DNA of 64,000 nt from JABDIY01 sp963751955 (lineage in GTDB: Bacteria; Actinomycetota; Acidimicrobiia; Acidimicrobiales; SZUA-35). The stretch is from NCBI GenBank assembly GCA_963751955.1, contig CAVVWM010000010.1:29032-93031 (forward strand), read 5' to 3'. Every line of letters begins with the position of its first letter. Position 1 is the stretch's first letter. Shown here piece after piece: positions 19,707 to 28,082 of the stretch. A program made the position numbers and the translations under genes. Under the pieces are notes generated by a model, which worked only from the letters and a program-made list of their open reading frames with translations, was not told the DNA's origin and ran no database searches.

Positions 19707-20987
19707 TCACACGAAGTCGGGGGTCACGTTGCCGTGGGCGTCGAATTCGATGTGGAATGGATCGCCGACGACGTCGAGGTCGGGATGATCGTGGATCTCT
19801 TGGGCCAGGGATGCCGCGCAGACGAGTTCGTGGATGTGGAGTGTGTCGGCGATCCACACGAGACGGGCTTCTGACGGCGAGCGACGGCCCACGATCGGTA
19901 ACGCCGCGTCGAGCATCTCTGCATCGCTTTCGTAATCGAGTGGAAGCAAGGCAGCCTCGGGATCCATCGCGGTCAGGGCGTTGAGGCGGGTCTTGGCGAT
20001 GTCCATTTGCCTGATGATCTGGGAGCGGCAGAAGGTCGCCGTTCCGATACCGATGGCGTTTCCCTCTGTTTCGGGGGTAAGGGCACGTGCCGCGATAGCG
20101 GTGATGGTGATGTCGGCGTCGTTGTCGATGCCGTGACGTACTCGCTTGCGGCCGACCACGTTGGTGTCCATCCCGGTGCCACTGATGTTCTTGCCGATCC
20201 GGTCGATCACGAGAAGGTCGATCTGGCGAAAGGGCAGCCTGTGCATGTAGGCATCCGCCTCGGCCAGCAACTCTGCCTCACCGCTGAGGAACTGGCTGGC
20301 GGGCAGTCCGGCGACACGTACTGTCGATCCGTCGGGCCCCTCGATGAGACCGATCCCGCCGAGCACCGGGATTTTTTCGACCAGCGGTGGCACGACCGAC
20401 TGGATCACCTGGGACCAGTCGAGGTCCCGAGCGGTTTGATGGTGTACCTCGGCGCCCCGCTGCTTGCCGAGCCCGATCACCAGCATCTTCACCAACCCGC
20501 TCTGGATCGAACCGCTGAAATGGGTGTGCGGTTTCACCCGGTTGCAGAGGATCACATGGTCGGCGTCTAGTGCCGCCCGAGCGGTGACCAGCGGGACGCC
20601 CAGTTCGGTACTACCAACCTCGACGGTTTCCATGTTGGCGTCGATGGGAACGCCCAATGTCTGCTCGCTGATTCCCAGCGTGGCCAGCACGCCGGTTTGG
20701 CCGGCAGCTGTTGCGCCGCCGTGGCTTCCCATGGCGGGAATTACGAACGGCTTGGCGTCCAGTTCCAGCACCACGTCCACAATCGCTTGCGCTGCAGGCA
20801 CGAAGTCGGTGATGCCCCGGCTCCCCAATGCGATGGCCACGGACTCACCGGGTCGTATGGATCCCGCCACCCCCAGGGCCAGGAGTTCAGCCCTCACCTC
20901 AGCGGACACGTCGACCGGCGGCGGGCTCGTACGACGTTGACGGACTCGGAGCATCGGCCCCAGCTGGCTCGTTGGTGCAACCTTCAT
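19707..20987 (-). CDS. LarA-like (DUF2088) protein of the lactate-racemase superfamily
   Basis: 426 residues from ATG 20987; upstream in-frame sequence is not protein-like. The N-terminal domain carries GESVAIALGSRGITDF and FVIPAMGSHGGATAAGQ, and the next part NRVKPHTHFSGSIQSGLVKM, matching the DUF2088 pattern in which His residues of LarA hold the nickel-pincer cofactor. LarA homologues isomerise 2-hydroxyacids, but many relatives have other or unknown substrates. No LarB, LarC or LarE maturation gene is in the window, so a nickel-pincer role is open. Its neighbours are an L,D-transpeptidase and a divergent WhiB gene. Confidence 0.75.
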   Translation of the reverse strand: MKVAPTSQLGPMLRVRQRRTSPPPVDVSAEVRAELLALGVAGSIRPGESVAIALGSRGITDFVPAAQAIVDVVLELDAKPFVIPAMGSHGGATAAGQTGVLATLGISEQTLGVPIDANMETVEVGSTELGVPLVTARAALDADHVILCNRVKPHTHFSGSIQSGLVKMLVIGLGKQRGAEVHHQTARDLDWSQVIQSVVPPLVEKIPVLGGIGLIEGPDGSTVRVAGLPASQFLSGEAELLAEADAYMHRLPFRQIDLLVIDRIGKNISGTGMDTNVVGRKRVRHGIDNDADITITAIAARALTPETEGNAIGIGTATFCRSQIIRQMDIAKTRLNALTAMDPEAALLPLDYESDAEMLDAALPIVGRRSPSEARLVWIADTLHIHELVCAASLAQEIHDHPDLDVVGDPFHIEFDAHGNVTPDFV

Positions 20988-21144
20988 ACAAACCAGTCTC
21001 TCACGACGTCTTCCTTCGCGCTGGGCCGGTGGCGTGCTCACCCACGGAACCCGGCCGTCGATGGTGGAGCAGTGTCGCGATGCCCACTGCCCGCGTGCGC
21101 CGTCTACTGTCGACAATGACGGGCGGGGTTCATAGGTAACTCTC

Positions 21145-21495
21145 ATGAACTCCCGACCCTCGACAACCATCAAACAGCCGTACAACGCCCGGTCATTCGA
21201 CCCCGTTGGCGACATCCTCTCGCTATCGGCACGGCCTTCATGGCACGTGGCCGCGGCCTGCAACGGTGTTGGGGCCCAGGTCTTCTTCCCCGGCCGCGGC
21301 GAGTCGGCCGATGCAGCCAAGAAGTTCTGCGATAGCTGCACCGTCGTCACCGAGTGTCTCGACTCTGCGCTCGAGCATCGGGACAACGGTGTATGGGCTG
21401 GGACCTCGGGCCGCCAACGGCGAAAGATCCGGCGTCTTCCGACCCGCCGACCAGACGCCGCTCCGCTGGAGCACGAGGAGCAGGAGAGCGCGTAG
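21145..21495 (+). CDS. WhiB-family iron-sulfur transcriptional regulator
   Basis: 116 residues from ATG 21145. It has the four-cysteine pattern of Wbl proteins: Cys39, Cys62, Cys65 and Cys71, spaced C-x22-C-x2-C-x5-C, in AAACN and FCDSCTVVTECLDSAL. The G(V/I)W turn is present as NGVWAGTS and is followed by a basic tail (GRQRRKIRR) that contacts DNA. Wbl proteins bind a [4Fe-4S] cluster sensitive to O2 and NO and act with sigma factor region 4. They are found almost only in actinobacteria and their phages, which supports the taxonomic placement. A DsbA-fold gene follows on the same strand. Confidence 0.93.
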   Translation: MNSRPSTTIKQPYNARSFDPVGDILSLSARPSWHVAAACNGVGAQVFFPGRGESADAAKKFCDSCTVVTECLDSALEHRDNGVWAGTSGRQRRKIRRLPTRRPDAAPLEHEEQESA

Positions 21496-21667
21496 GTAGC
21501 GGTGATCGTGGAGCTGCCGGCGGGTCAGCACACCATCGTGAGCCTGTTTCGATCCCTCGAGGACGGCACGGTCACCTCCGTTACCTACGACCTCAACGTG
21601 GCCGGGTAGCCCCGGTCGGCCGTCACCATTGTTGGGTTGGGTGAACTCAGGCCGACATACTCCGGGG

Positions 21668-22282
21668 GTGCCACGAACGATCGAAGTCTTTGCTGACATC
21701 ACCTGCCCCTTCACCCACTTGGGCCTCAAGATCGTGGGTGCCGAAATCGCCGCCCTCGACGCCGACATCGACATCCACGTCAGGGCCTGGCCGCTCGAGT
21801 GGGTCAACGGGACGATGGCCGATCCGGTCGCCATCGGCGAGAAGATCGCCTTGATCACCGACCAGCTGGGGGTCAGCGATTTCGGCGGTTTCCGAACCGA
21901 TCGGTGGCCCCGCACCACGATCCCGGCTCTGAACCTTGCCGCTGCCGGTTACGAGATCGACCTCGCCACGGGCTTGGCGGTGAGCTTGGCGCTGCGGTCC
22001 TTGGTGTTCGAGGAGGGTCGGGATGTCGCCGATCCGGATGTCTTGGCCGAGGTCGCCGGCTCGTTCGGCCTGGTCGCCCCCGGGGCCGACCCGGTCGACT
22101 CGGTCATCCACGACTATGAAGAAGGTAAACGAAGAGGCGTGCGGGGATCGCCCGACTTCTTCATCGGTGACGACGAGTTCTTCTGCCCGTCGCTCGACCT
22201 CGGCCACGACGCAGAGGGCACCCTGACCAGCGCATTCGACGCCGACGGGCTACGACAACTCATCGCCTCAGCCGCCGCCTGA
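21668..22282 (+). CDS. DsbA-family thioredoxin-fold oxidoreductase
   Basis: About 204 residues; the GTG at 21668 starts VPRTIEVFADITCPFTHLGL and is preferred over an in-frame start 13 codons upstream. The active-site region is CPFT, so only the first Cys of the CxxC pair is kept. The C-terminal thioredoxin half has RGVRGSPDFFIGDDEFFCP, with the cis-Pro loop. The all-helical insert lies between. This fits the FrnE/2-hydroxychromene-2-carboxylate isomerase branch of DsbA proteins. There is no signal peptide, so it is probably cytoplasmic. Its true substrate is unknown. Confidence 0.8.
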   Translation: MPRTIEVFADITCPFTHLGLKIVGAEIAALDADIDIHVRAWPLEWVNGTMADPVAIGEKIALITDQLGVSDFGGFRTDRWPRTTIPALNLAAAGYEIDLATGLAVSLALRSLVFEEGRDVADPDVLAEVAGSFGLVAPGADPVDSVIHDYEEGKRRGVRGSPDFFIGDDEFFCPSLDLGHDAEGTLTSAFDADGLRQLIASAAA

Positions 22283-22466
22283 GCACAGGAGACCAAGGCG
22301 AACGCGGGGGAGACAATCGGGGGATCAGCTGGGGTTTGACGTCGATTTGCCTACGCCGTCTTTGACGTGGTGGAAGGGCGCTGATGGCGTCGATTGCGGC
22401 GTCGAAGTATTCCCCGAGTCGTTCGATAGGCAGGTCGTGACGTGAGGTGGCGGGTCCTGATGCCCG

Positions 22467-22964
22467 TCACGACTCGCCCGATACCTGTTGTCGCCATTTT
22501 CGCCAGAGCCGGTCGGCTGGGGGGTGCGGGTTGGGATCGCCGATGTCAGAATGTGTCCGCCTAATAGCGACAACGTGGGGCGCCAAAAAGAGAGCTTGGG
22601 TTCGGGCTTGAATTCGGTAGCGGGTCGTCCGAGGAATCGAGGCGATGGCATACACACCGCGACGAATCCGTCGGACCCGTCGGTTCCTGATCTCCCACCG
22701 CAGTGCGTCGGACACCACTTTGGAGGCCCGCCCCCACACCGTGTAGCCATCCTCGGCCAGCTTCTTCACGAGTTTCGCGATAGTGCTGTAGCCCTGAGAG
22801 ATGTAATCGGTGAGGACGTAGCGGAGATCGCGGCCGTTGAGGGCGTTGTGGGTATCGACCGGTTGGTAACCGCCGCCAGCAGCGCACGGTTTTGGTTGGG
22901 TGCATGCAGTGGCGGCCCGGGTGGGCCATGCCGGGTTATTCGGTTGTGGTTGGTGTTCGTTCAT
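22467..22964 (-). CDS. Small winged-helix-like protein overlapping the HNH gene, copy 2 (intact)
   Basis: 165 residues from ATG 22964, starting 29 bases before the end of the upstream HNH gene, so the two are translated in different overlapping frames and are probably coupled. The N-terminal 35 residues are polar and Pro-rich. Residues about 40-110 look like a winged helix: YISQGYSTIAKLVKKLAED as helices, then RNRRVRRIRRGVYAIASI as a basic wing. That wing is reminiscent of AbiEi-type antitoxin N-terminal domains, but no closer family is claimed. A copy with the same overlap follows HNH copy 1. It may regulate or neutralise the nuclease (inference). Confidence 0.65.
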   Translation of the reverse strand: MNEHQPQPNNPAWPTRAATACTQPKPCAAGGGYQPVDTHNALNGRDLRYVLTDYISQGYSTIAKLVKKLAEDGYTVWGRASKVVSDALRWEIRNRRVRRIRRGVYAIASIPRTTRYRIQARTQALFLAPHVVAIRRTHSDIGDPNPHPPADRLWRKWRQQVSGES

Positions 22965-24228
22965 GGTGTCGTTTTCGTTTCCTATGATTGTTCCTGGCCC
23001 ACGTTGGGGCGGCTGATGGGAGTGGACACTTCCTCCAAAGGTTCTCGTTCGGTTTGAAAACGGTGAGGGTTCGTTCGGTGTCGAGTTCGATCCGACATCC
23101 GGTGTTGTGCAACCGTTCGTGATGAACGGTGCAGAGGGGGATGAGGTTGTCGAGATCGGTGGGGCCGCCGTGTTCCCATTCGATGATGTGATGAATTTCG
23201 CAGTGATCGAACCGAACCTCACACATGGCACAGGTGGGGTACATCACGCGAAGGGCGGCCCGTTGGGCGTCGGTAGCGGTCCGGTACGAACGGCCAACAG
23301 CCAGGGCACGTCCGGATGGACCCAACACGGTGTGGGTGATCCATGCGTCGCAGAGAAGCTGGCGGACAGTGGAGAGGGGGATGTCGTTGCCCCCGCCGGT
23401 TCGTTTGGTAGTGCCGCCCCACACACCGGTGCGGATGGTGTCGAGGTCGGCGACCACATGTATTGACGCCCGGCCTTTGGACCCGTTGGCCGAATCGATC
23501 AGCGACGACACTGCGACGGAGTTGAGGTGTTCGCCGTGGTGAACAGGCTCGCCGGCGTCGGTGTGGCGTTTGGCGATGGAGCGGGCCTCGGCGTCGATGG
23601 CGTTCTGAACCTTCTCGCCGCTCAAGGGGTCGAGGTCCAGGCGGGCTTGCCAGCGGCCATCGGCAGAAGTCCAGGAACGGAAACTGTTCTTGTCGTGTTG
23701 AGACTGATGTTCGGTTTGGCCGTCGTCGGACACCCGATCCACCAGGTCGCTGATCCACCCAGCGAACCGCTTCGGGTTCATCCGGGCCGCTTTGCGAGTG
23801 ATCGAACCATCGTGAGTGTCGAACTCGGTCTGCCAGGAAAGGTTGTGACGCAAGCGGTGACGTGCCGAAGCGACGGTGTCGAGATTGGCGGTAGGGACCG
23901 TGCCGGCCAGAAACCCCTTTGTGAGCGACGGCAACACGTCGGCCAGGTGGGCTCGGCGTTGGACCCGGCGGGCCTCGGCGGTTGAGTGTCTGCCGACTGT
24001 GGAGAACACGTCTTCAGCGGACAGGCCGCCCAAGTGGGCCAACCTGACCGCGGCCTCAGATCCCACGCCTTCGAGGCGGCGGATCACCCGCTGATTGGAG
24101 CGGACCAGATCGATGACCTCATCCTCCGACAATGCACCAACCGGAGCTTGATCCAACAGGGCAGCATGTTCCCGCAGGTTCGACGAAACCGATATCACGG
24201 ATCCGGTTGCGGGAGCGGTTGGCCTCAT
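22936..24228 (-). CDS. DUF222 / HNH endonuclease (13E12-repeat family), copy 2 (intact)
   Basis: 430 residues from ATG 24228. The first about 280 residues are the DUF222 region, with AEARRVQRRAHLADVLPSL and GSITRKAARMNPKRFAGW. The C-terminal HNH domain has the Cys pair TCAMC, HCEIHHIIEWEHGG and NLIPLCTVHHERLH, so the metal site and catalytic His look complete. The basic tail RNNHRKRKRHHER could bind nucleic acid. Such proteins are often present in many copies in actinobacteria, and their role is not established. The protein aligns from end to end with the frameshifted copy at 9154-10448. Confidence 0.88.
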   Translation of the reverse strand: MRPTAPATGSVISVSSNLREHAALLDQAPVGALSEDEVIDLVRSNQRVIRRLEGVGSEAAVRLAHLGGLSAEDVFSTVGRHSTAEARRVQRRAHLADVLPSLTKGFLAGTVPTANLDTVASARHRLRHNLSWQTEFDTHDGSITRKAARMNPKRFAGWISDLVDRVSDDGQTEHQSQHDKNSFRSWTSADGRWQARLDLDPLSGEKVQNAIDAEARSIAKRHTDAGEPVHHGEHLNSVAVSSLIDSANGSKGRASIHVVADLDTIRTGVWGGTTKRTGGGNDIPLSTVRQLLCDAWITHTVLGPSGRALAVGRSYRTATDAQRAALRVMYPTCAMCEVRFDHCEIHHIIEWEHGGPTDLDNLIPLCTVHHERLHNTGCRIELDTERTLTVFKPNENLWRKCPLPSAAPTWARNNHRKRKRHHERTPTTTE

Positions 24229-24522
24229 GTCTCAACCTTATTCAGGGGGTGTGACAGTGTTCCTTACGCTTTGTCGAGAGCCGGGACTCTTGAAGCATGC
24301 ACATCTAGATCACTTCCGGGTTCAGTTCAGATCAGCTGATTCGCAGAAATTTTCACGATGACCGGAACTGGATATCGCGTGAAATCGTCATAGACATATC
24401 AACCCGAGCATGCCCCTCGCATCTTCGCAGCAGACTGATTTCCGATGCCTCACTATTTCGCTCCGCAACCTCCGGTTGACCCACCGGCGACACCCGTCGC
24501 CATCAACCCAAATGGAGTATGA

Positions 24523-25086
24523 ATGAACACACAGCTAGAAGCCCGATTACGTCGGAAGCCCCGCACCGCCGTGCAAGACCGTCCCCCGGGTGGTCCCCAC
24601 AAACGGCCGGCATGGACAATGCCCACCGGCGACGGGGATCGTCAGCGGCTGAAGTGGATGCTGGGAGCTGCGGTCCTAGCACTGGCGCTCGTTGCTGGTG
24701 CCATCGGCGTAGTCGTCAACAACAACGGCGCCGAATCCAGCACTGCACCCCTGGTGCTTTCAGCTGGCGGTGACGCCGCTGCATCGTGTCTGCCGTTCGA
24801 TGTTCAGACCCTGGCCGGAATGCCCACTGCGTTCGCCGGCACGGTCACCCAGATCGAAAGTGGAGCCATCACCCTCGACGTGGACCGCTGGTACACCGGT
24901 GGCGACGCCCAGACGGTACGGCTGACCACCATCGACAACGCCGAGGCCCTCCTCGGTGGGATTCGGTTCGAAGTGGGGTCGCAGTACCTGCTCACCGCCT
25001 CGGACGGCGCCCTGAACTATTGCGGTTACTCCGGCCCGGCGACGGCGGATTTCCAGAGTTCATTCAACACAGCCTTCGCTGGCTAA
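24523..25086 (+). CDS. Membrane-anchored protein of unknown function
   Basis: 187 residues from ATG 24523, with TGGAG upstream. After a basic, Pro-rich cytoplasmic tail of about 42 residues there is one transmembrane helix (MLGAAVLALALVAGAIGVVV, about residues 46-65). The outer domain of about 120 residues has two Cys (SCLPFD and NYCGYSG) that could form a disulfide, and alternating beta-strand patterns (AFAGTVTQIESGAITLDVDR). It resembles short extracellular domains of actinobacterial secreted proteins, but no named family is recognised. It may be co-transcribed with the PepSY gene 180 bases downstream. Confidence 0.7.
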   Translation: MNTQLEARLRRKPRTAVQDRPPGGPHKRPAWTMPTGDGDRQRLKWMLGAAVLALALVAGAIGVVVNNNGAESSTAPLVLSAGGDAAASCLPFDVQTLAGMPTAFAGTVTQIESGAITLDVDRWYTGGDAQTVRLTTIDNAEALLGGIRFEVGSQYLLTASDGALNYCGYSGPATADFQSSFNTAFAG

Positions 25087-25265
25087 GACCCGGTTGCGGG
25101 CCGATGCCCGCAACCGAAGCCGTATTGAGCGTCTTCATCGTGGTCCCCTTTCGCATGTCATTCAGCGCTCCTTCAGGATCATTCAGCGAAGCTGAAGGTG
25201 GCTCGTGGTTTGGTTGCCTCAGCCGCCCGCCTTGGACGGCAGGACAACCCCCGAAAGGAACTCCG

Positions 25266-25820
25266 ATGAATGTACGAAAGACAGTCACCACCTCTGCAAT
25301 TGCCCTGGGTGTCCTCGCCGGTTCGGCAGGTATAGCCAGTGCAGTGAGCTCACAGGGCTCGACGGAACAACCGACGAGCACGGTGGAGGACGAGACCCAG
25401 GATCCCATCCTGAACGGTTCGGTTCAGGCGCCTGAGATCGAGGGCCAGTCCGAGGCCGAGGAATCGGCTGCGCTGGAGTCGCTGGCATCGATCACCGCCG
25501 ACGACGCCAGCCAGGCAGCGTTGGCTGCGAACCCGGGTGCCACGATCAATGAGGTGGAGCTTGAGAACGAGAACGGTTCGGTCGTCTACGAGGTTGAGAT
25601 GACCGACTCCTCGGGTGCCGCCATCGAGGTCAAGATCGACGCTGGTAACGGGGCCCTGCTGGCTCAGGAGTCCGGCGACGATGAGGCCGACGAGGGCGCT
25701 GAGTCCGAAACCGATGGTATCGACCATGAGTTCGAGGGCGAGGAGATCGGTGAGAACGGCAACGGCGTTACCGACGCCGATGACGCCAACGAAGCTCCGG
25801 AGGTGGAGCCTGCCAACTAA
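25266..25820 (+). CDS. Secreted PepSY-domain protein
   Basis: 184 residues from ATG 25266, with GAAAGGAA just before. A signal peptide (MNVRKTVTTSAIALGVLAG through SAVS) is followed by a low-complexity acidic segment. Residues about 75-140 are PepSY-like: ASQAALAANPGATINEVELE, then VVYEVEMTDSSGAAIEVKID and GNGALL. The C-terminus is strongly acidic (DDEADEGAESETDGID). PepSY domains bind or inhibit partners outside the membrane. An intrinsic terminator follows and then a two-component system, a common pairing in which the kinase senses at the surface and the PepSY protein is a target or modulator (inference). Confidence 0.85.
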   Translation: MNVRKTVTTSAIALGVLAGSAGIASAVSSQGSTEQPTSTVEDETQDPILNGSVQAPEIEGQSEAEESAALESLASITADDASQAALAANPGATINEVELENENGSVVYEVEMTDSSGAAIEVKIDAGNGALLAQESGDDEADEGAESETDGIDHEFEGEEIGENGNGVTDADDANEAPEVEPAN

Positions 25821-25848
25821 CCGCTGATGCAGTTCCTGGTTCCCCGCA

Positions 25849-25880
25849 CGGGGCCGCAACCATCGTTGCGGCCCCGTTTC
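25849..25880 (+). terminator. Rho-independent terminator after the PepSY gene
   Basis: A perfect 11-bp stem CGGGGCCGCAA / TTGCGGCCCCG with a 6-base loop (CCATCG), followed by TTTCGTGTGTTTT. It begins 29 bases after the PepSY stop and separates that gene from the two-component operon. Confidence 0.85.
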
Positions 25881-25951
25881 GTGTGTTTTCAGCTGCTCTT
25901 CAGGAAACTGGTGACAGGATTCCAAGCACTACCGAGCTTGAAGGAGCTGTC

Positions 25952-26629
25952 GTGCGCATTCTGGTTGTCGAGGACGAAAAGAAGCTAGCGGCCTCACTCA
26001 AGCGGGGCTTGGAGGTAGATGGCTTCGCAGTAGATGTAGCCCTCGACGGCACCGATGGGCTCTGGCGGGCTCGTGAACACGACTATGACGGGATCGTGTT
26101 GGACATCATGTTGCCGGGCATGAATGGATACAAGGTCTGTGAGACGTTGCGCGACGAGGGCAATTGGACCCCGATCCTCATGCTCACTGCCAAGGACGGT
26201 GAACTCGATGAGACCGAAGCGCTCGACACCGGCGCCGATGACTTCTTGCGCAAGCCGTTCTCCCATCTCGTGCTCGTGGCCCGCATTCGGGCACTGATGC
26301 GGCGGGGGGCGAAGGAACGCCCGGTCGAGCTGCAGGCCGATGATCTCCTGGTCGATCCCAATCAACGCCGGTGTTGGCGAGATGGCACCGAGATCGAATT
26401 GACCGCCCGTGAATTCTCGGTGCTCGAGTACCTGGCCCGCAACGCCGGAACCGTCGTGTCAAAGCAGGACATCCTGGATCACGTGTGGGACTACGACTTC
26501 GAGGGCGATCCAAACATCATCGAGGTCTACGTGCGGCATCTCCGCAAGAAGATCGACGAACCCTTCGGGCGAGCCTCGATCCAAACTGCCCGTGGCGCCG
26601 GCTACCGGTTGAACAAGGACGGAGGGTGA
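25952..26629 (+). CDS. OmpR-family response regulator
   Basis: 225 residues. GTG 25952 follows AAGGAG at correct spacing and starts VRILVVEDEKKLA, directly at the receiver domain. The receiver has the acidic pair VEDE, the phospho-acceptor Asp in VLDIMLPGMNG, Thr in MLTAKDG and Lys in LRKPF. The C-terminal winged-helix DNA-binding domain contains LTAREFSVLEYLARN and VEVYVRHLRKKID-like recognition sequence (seen as IEVYVRHLRKKID). The stop overlaps the kinase start (GTGA). It is phosphorylated by the following kinase and probably controls genes for envelope proteins nearby. Confidence 0.95.
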   Translation: MRILVVEDEKKLAASLKRGLEVDGFAVDVALDGTDGLWRAREHDYDGIVLDIMLPGMNGYKVCETLRDEGNWTPILMLTAKDGELDETEALDTGADDFLRKPFSHLVLVARIRALMRRGAKERPVELQADDLLVDPNQRRCWRDGTEIELTAREFSVLEYLARNAGTVVSKQDILDHVWDYDFEGDPNIIEVYVRHLRKKIDEPFGRASIQTARGAGYRLNKDGG

Positions 26630-27972
26630 AGCGCTTCGCCACGGTCCGGGCGCGCACCACGATCGCGGCAACGCTTCTCTTCGCCCTCGCGCTCGCAGCC
26701 GGGGGTGTCGGGTTGGTCATGGTGCTCCAGAAGACGATGATCGAGAACGTCGACACCGCCCTGCGGCTGCGGGCGTCCGACATCGGCGGGCTGCTGGAGG
26801 GCGGCACGAACCTGACCGATGTCACGATCGTCGACGAGGACGAATCGTTCGTGCAGATCGTCGCCGACGGCATCGTGGTTACGGCGAGCGAGAATGTGGA
26901 GGGCGAGGCGCCGATCAGTAGCGCTTCGGCTGGCCGGATCATCACTTCCAGGGCGCATCCTGTCGACGACGCAGCCTTCCGGATCCTTGTGTCGCAAGCT
27001 GACACGCCGTCTGGACCGGTGACCGTGATAGTGGGCAATACACTGGAGGACGCGGAGCGAACCATGCAGGTCACGCTCGGCACCCTGGCGGTCGGCATGC
27101 CGGTCCTGGTGTTGCTTGTGGCGGGAATGACCTGGGTCCTGGTCGGACGGGCCCTACGCCCGGTGGAGTCGATCCGTGCCGAGGTAGCAGAGATCGGGTC
27201 AACGGGTCTGCATCGACGGGTCCCGCAACCCGAGACCGCCGATGAGATTGGGCGCCTGGCCGGAACAATGAACGACATGTTGGACCGCATAGAGTCCGGC
27301 TCCATCCGCCAACGCCGTTTCGTTTCTGACGCCTCACACGAGCTGCGCACCCCGATCGCCACGATCCGCCATGAGCTCGAGGTTGCGCTGCGAGGGTCGG
27401 CCTCCACCGATTGGCCCGCCGTCGCTGCAAGTGTTCTGGAGGAGGACTTGCGTGTACAGCGGCTCATCGATGACCTCTTGTGGCTTGCTCGGCACGACCA
27501 CGAACGCGATCGCAGCGACCGCTCTTTGGTGGACCTCGATGAGATCGTGCTCCGCCAGGTTGGCCGCCACACCCCCCGAGACGGCGTTGTAGTGGATGTC
27601 TCGAAGGTCAGTGCCGGTCAGGTTCGTGGCCACGCCGACGACCTGACTCGTGTGGTGCAGAACCTGCTGGACAACGCGGTCCGCCACGCGTCCAGCCGCG
27701 TCGCTTTGGAGCTGGTAGGCGACGGGCACGGCATAGTCCATCTCTCTATCGACGACGACGGCCCCGGCGTTCCCGCCGGCATGCGCGTGGCGATCTTCGA
27801 ACGGTTCACCCGCAGCGATGAGGCTCGTGGACGTGACGAGGGCGGCTCGGGTCTCGGCTTGGCGATTGCATCGGAGATCGTGGATGAACACGGCGGCGCT
27901 CTCACGGTGGGCGAGAGTCCCTTCGGCGGCGCACGCTTCATCGTGAAGCTGGACGACACCAGATCGGCGTGA
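26626..27972 (+). CDS. Sensor histidine kinase, partner of the OmpR-type regulator
   Basis: 448 residues from GTG 26626, which overlaps the regulator stop. Two transmembrane helices (about residues 10-32 and 150-170) flank an extracellular sensor of about 115 residues. A HAMP linker follows, with RPVESIRAEVAEIGS. The HisKA motif FVSDASHELRTPIATIRHEL holds the phospho-His. The ATPase domain has N-box NLLDNAVRHASS, G1 DDDGPGVP and G2 GGSGLGLAIASEIV. All catalytic parts look intact. It senses an envelope signal and phosphorylates the adjacent regulator. Confidence 0.95.
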   Translation: MKRFATVRARTTIAATLLFALALAAGGVGLVMVLQKTMIENVDTALRLRASDIGGLLEGGTNLTDVTIVDEDESFVQIVADGIVVTASENVEGEAPISSASAGRIITSRAHPVDDAAFRILVSQADTPSGPVTVIVGNTLEDAERTMQVTLGTLAVGMPVLVLLVAGMTWVLVGRALRPVESIRAEVAEIGSTGLHRRVPQPETADEIGRLAGTMNDMLDRIESGSIRQRRFVSDASHELRTPIATIRHELEVALRGSASTDWPAVAASVLEEDLRVQRLIDDLLWLARHDHERDRSDRSLVDLDEIVLRQVGRHTPRDGVVVDVSKVSAGQVRGHADDLTRVVQNLLDNAVRHASSRVALELVGDGHGIVHLSIDDDGPGVPAGMRVAIFERFTRSDEARGRDEGGSGLGLAIASEIVDEHGGALTVGESPFGGARFIVKLDDTRSA

Positions 27973-28082
27973 CAGTAGGAGATCGTTCCACTTTGCCGAT
28001 GCGCTGGCCGAGGGCCGCAGCGAGCCAGGTCTGCCGAGTCGAGGCAGATTCAAGCGTTTGGTGATTGGGTCGATACTTCGAC

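Noticed and set aside
21502..21609. 35-codon frame after the WhiB gene (VIVELPAGQHTIVSLFRS...)
   Set aside because: Protein-like, but too short, no start signal and no family; it may be a lost gene end, not enough to list.
24333..24345. ATCAGCTGAT palindrome upstream of the membrane protein at 24523
   Set aside because: Ten bases of self-complementarity are expected by chance in a window this long; no repeat of it near other starts.
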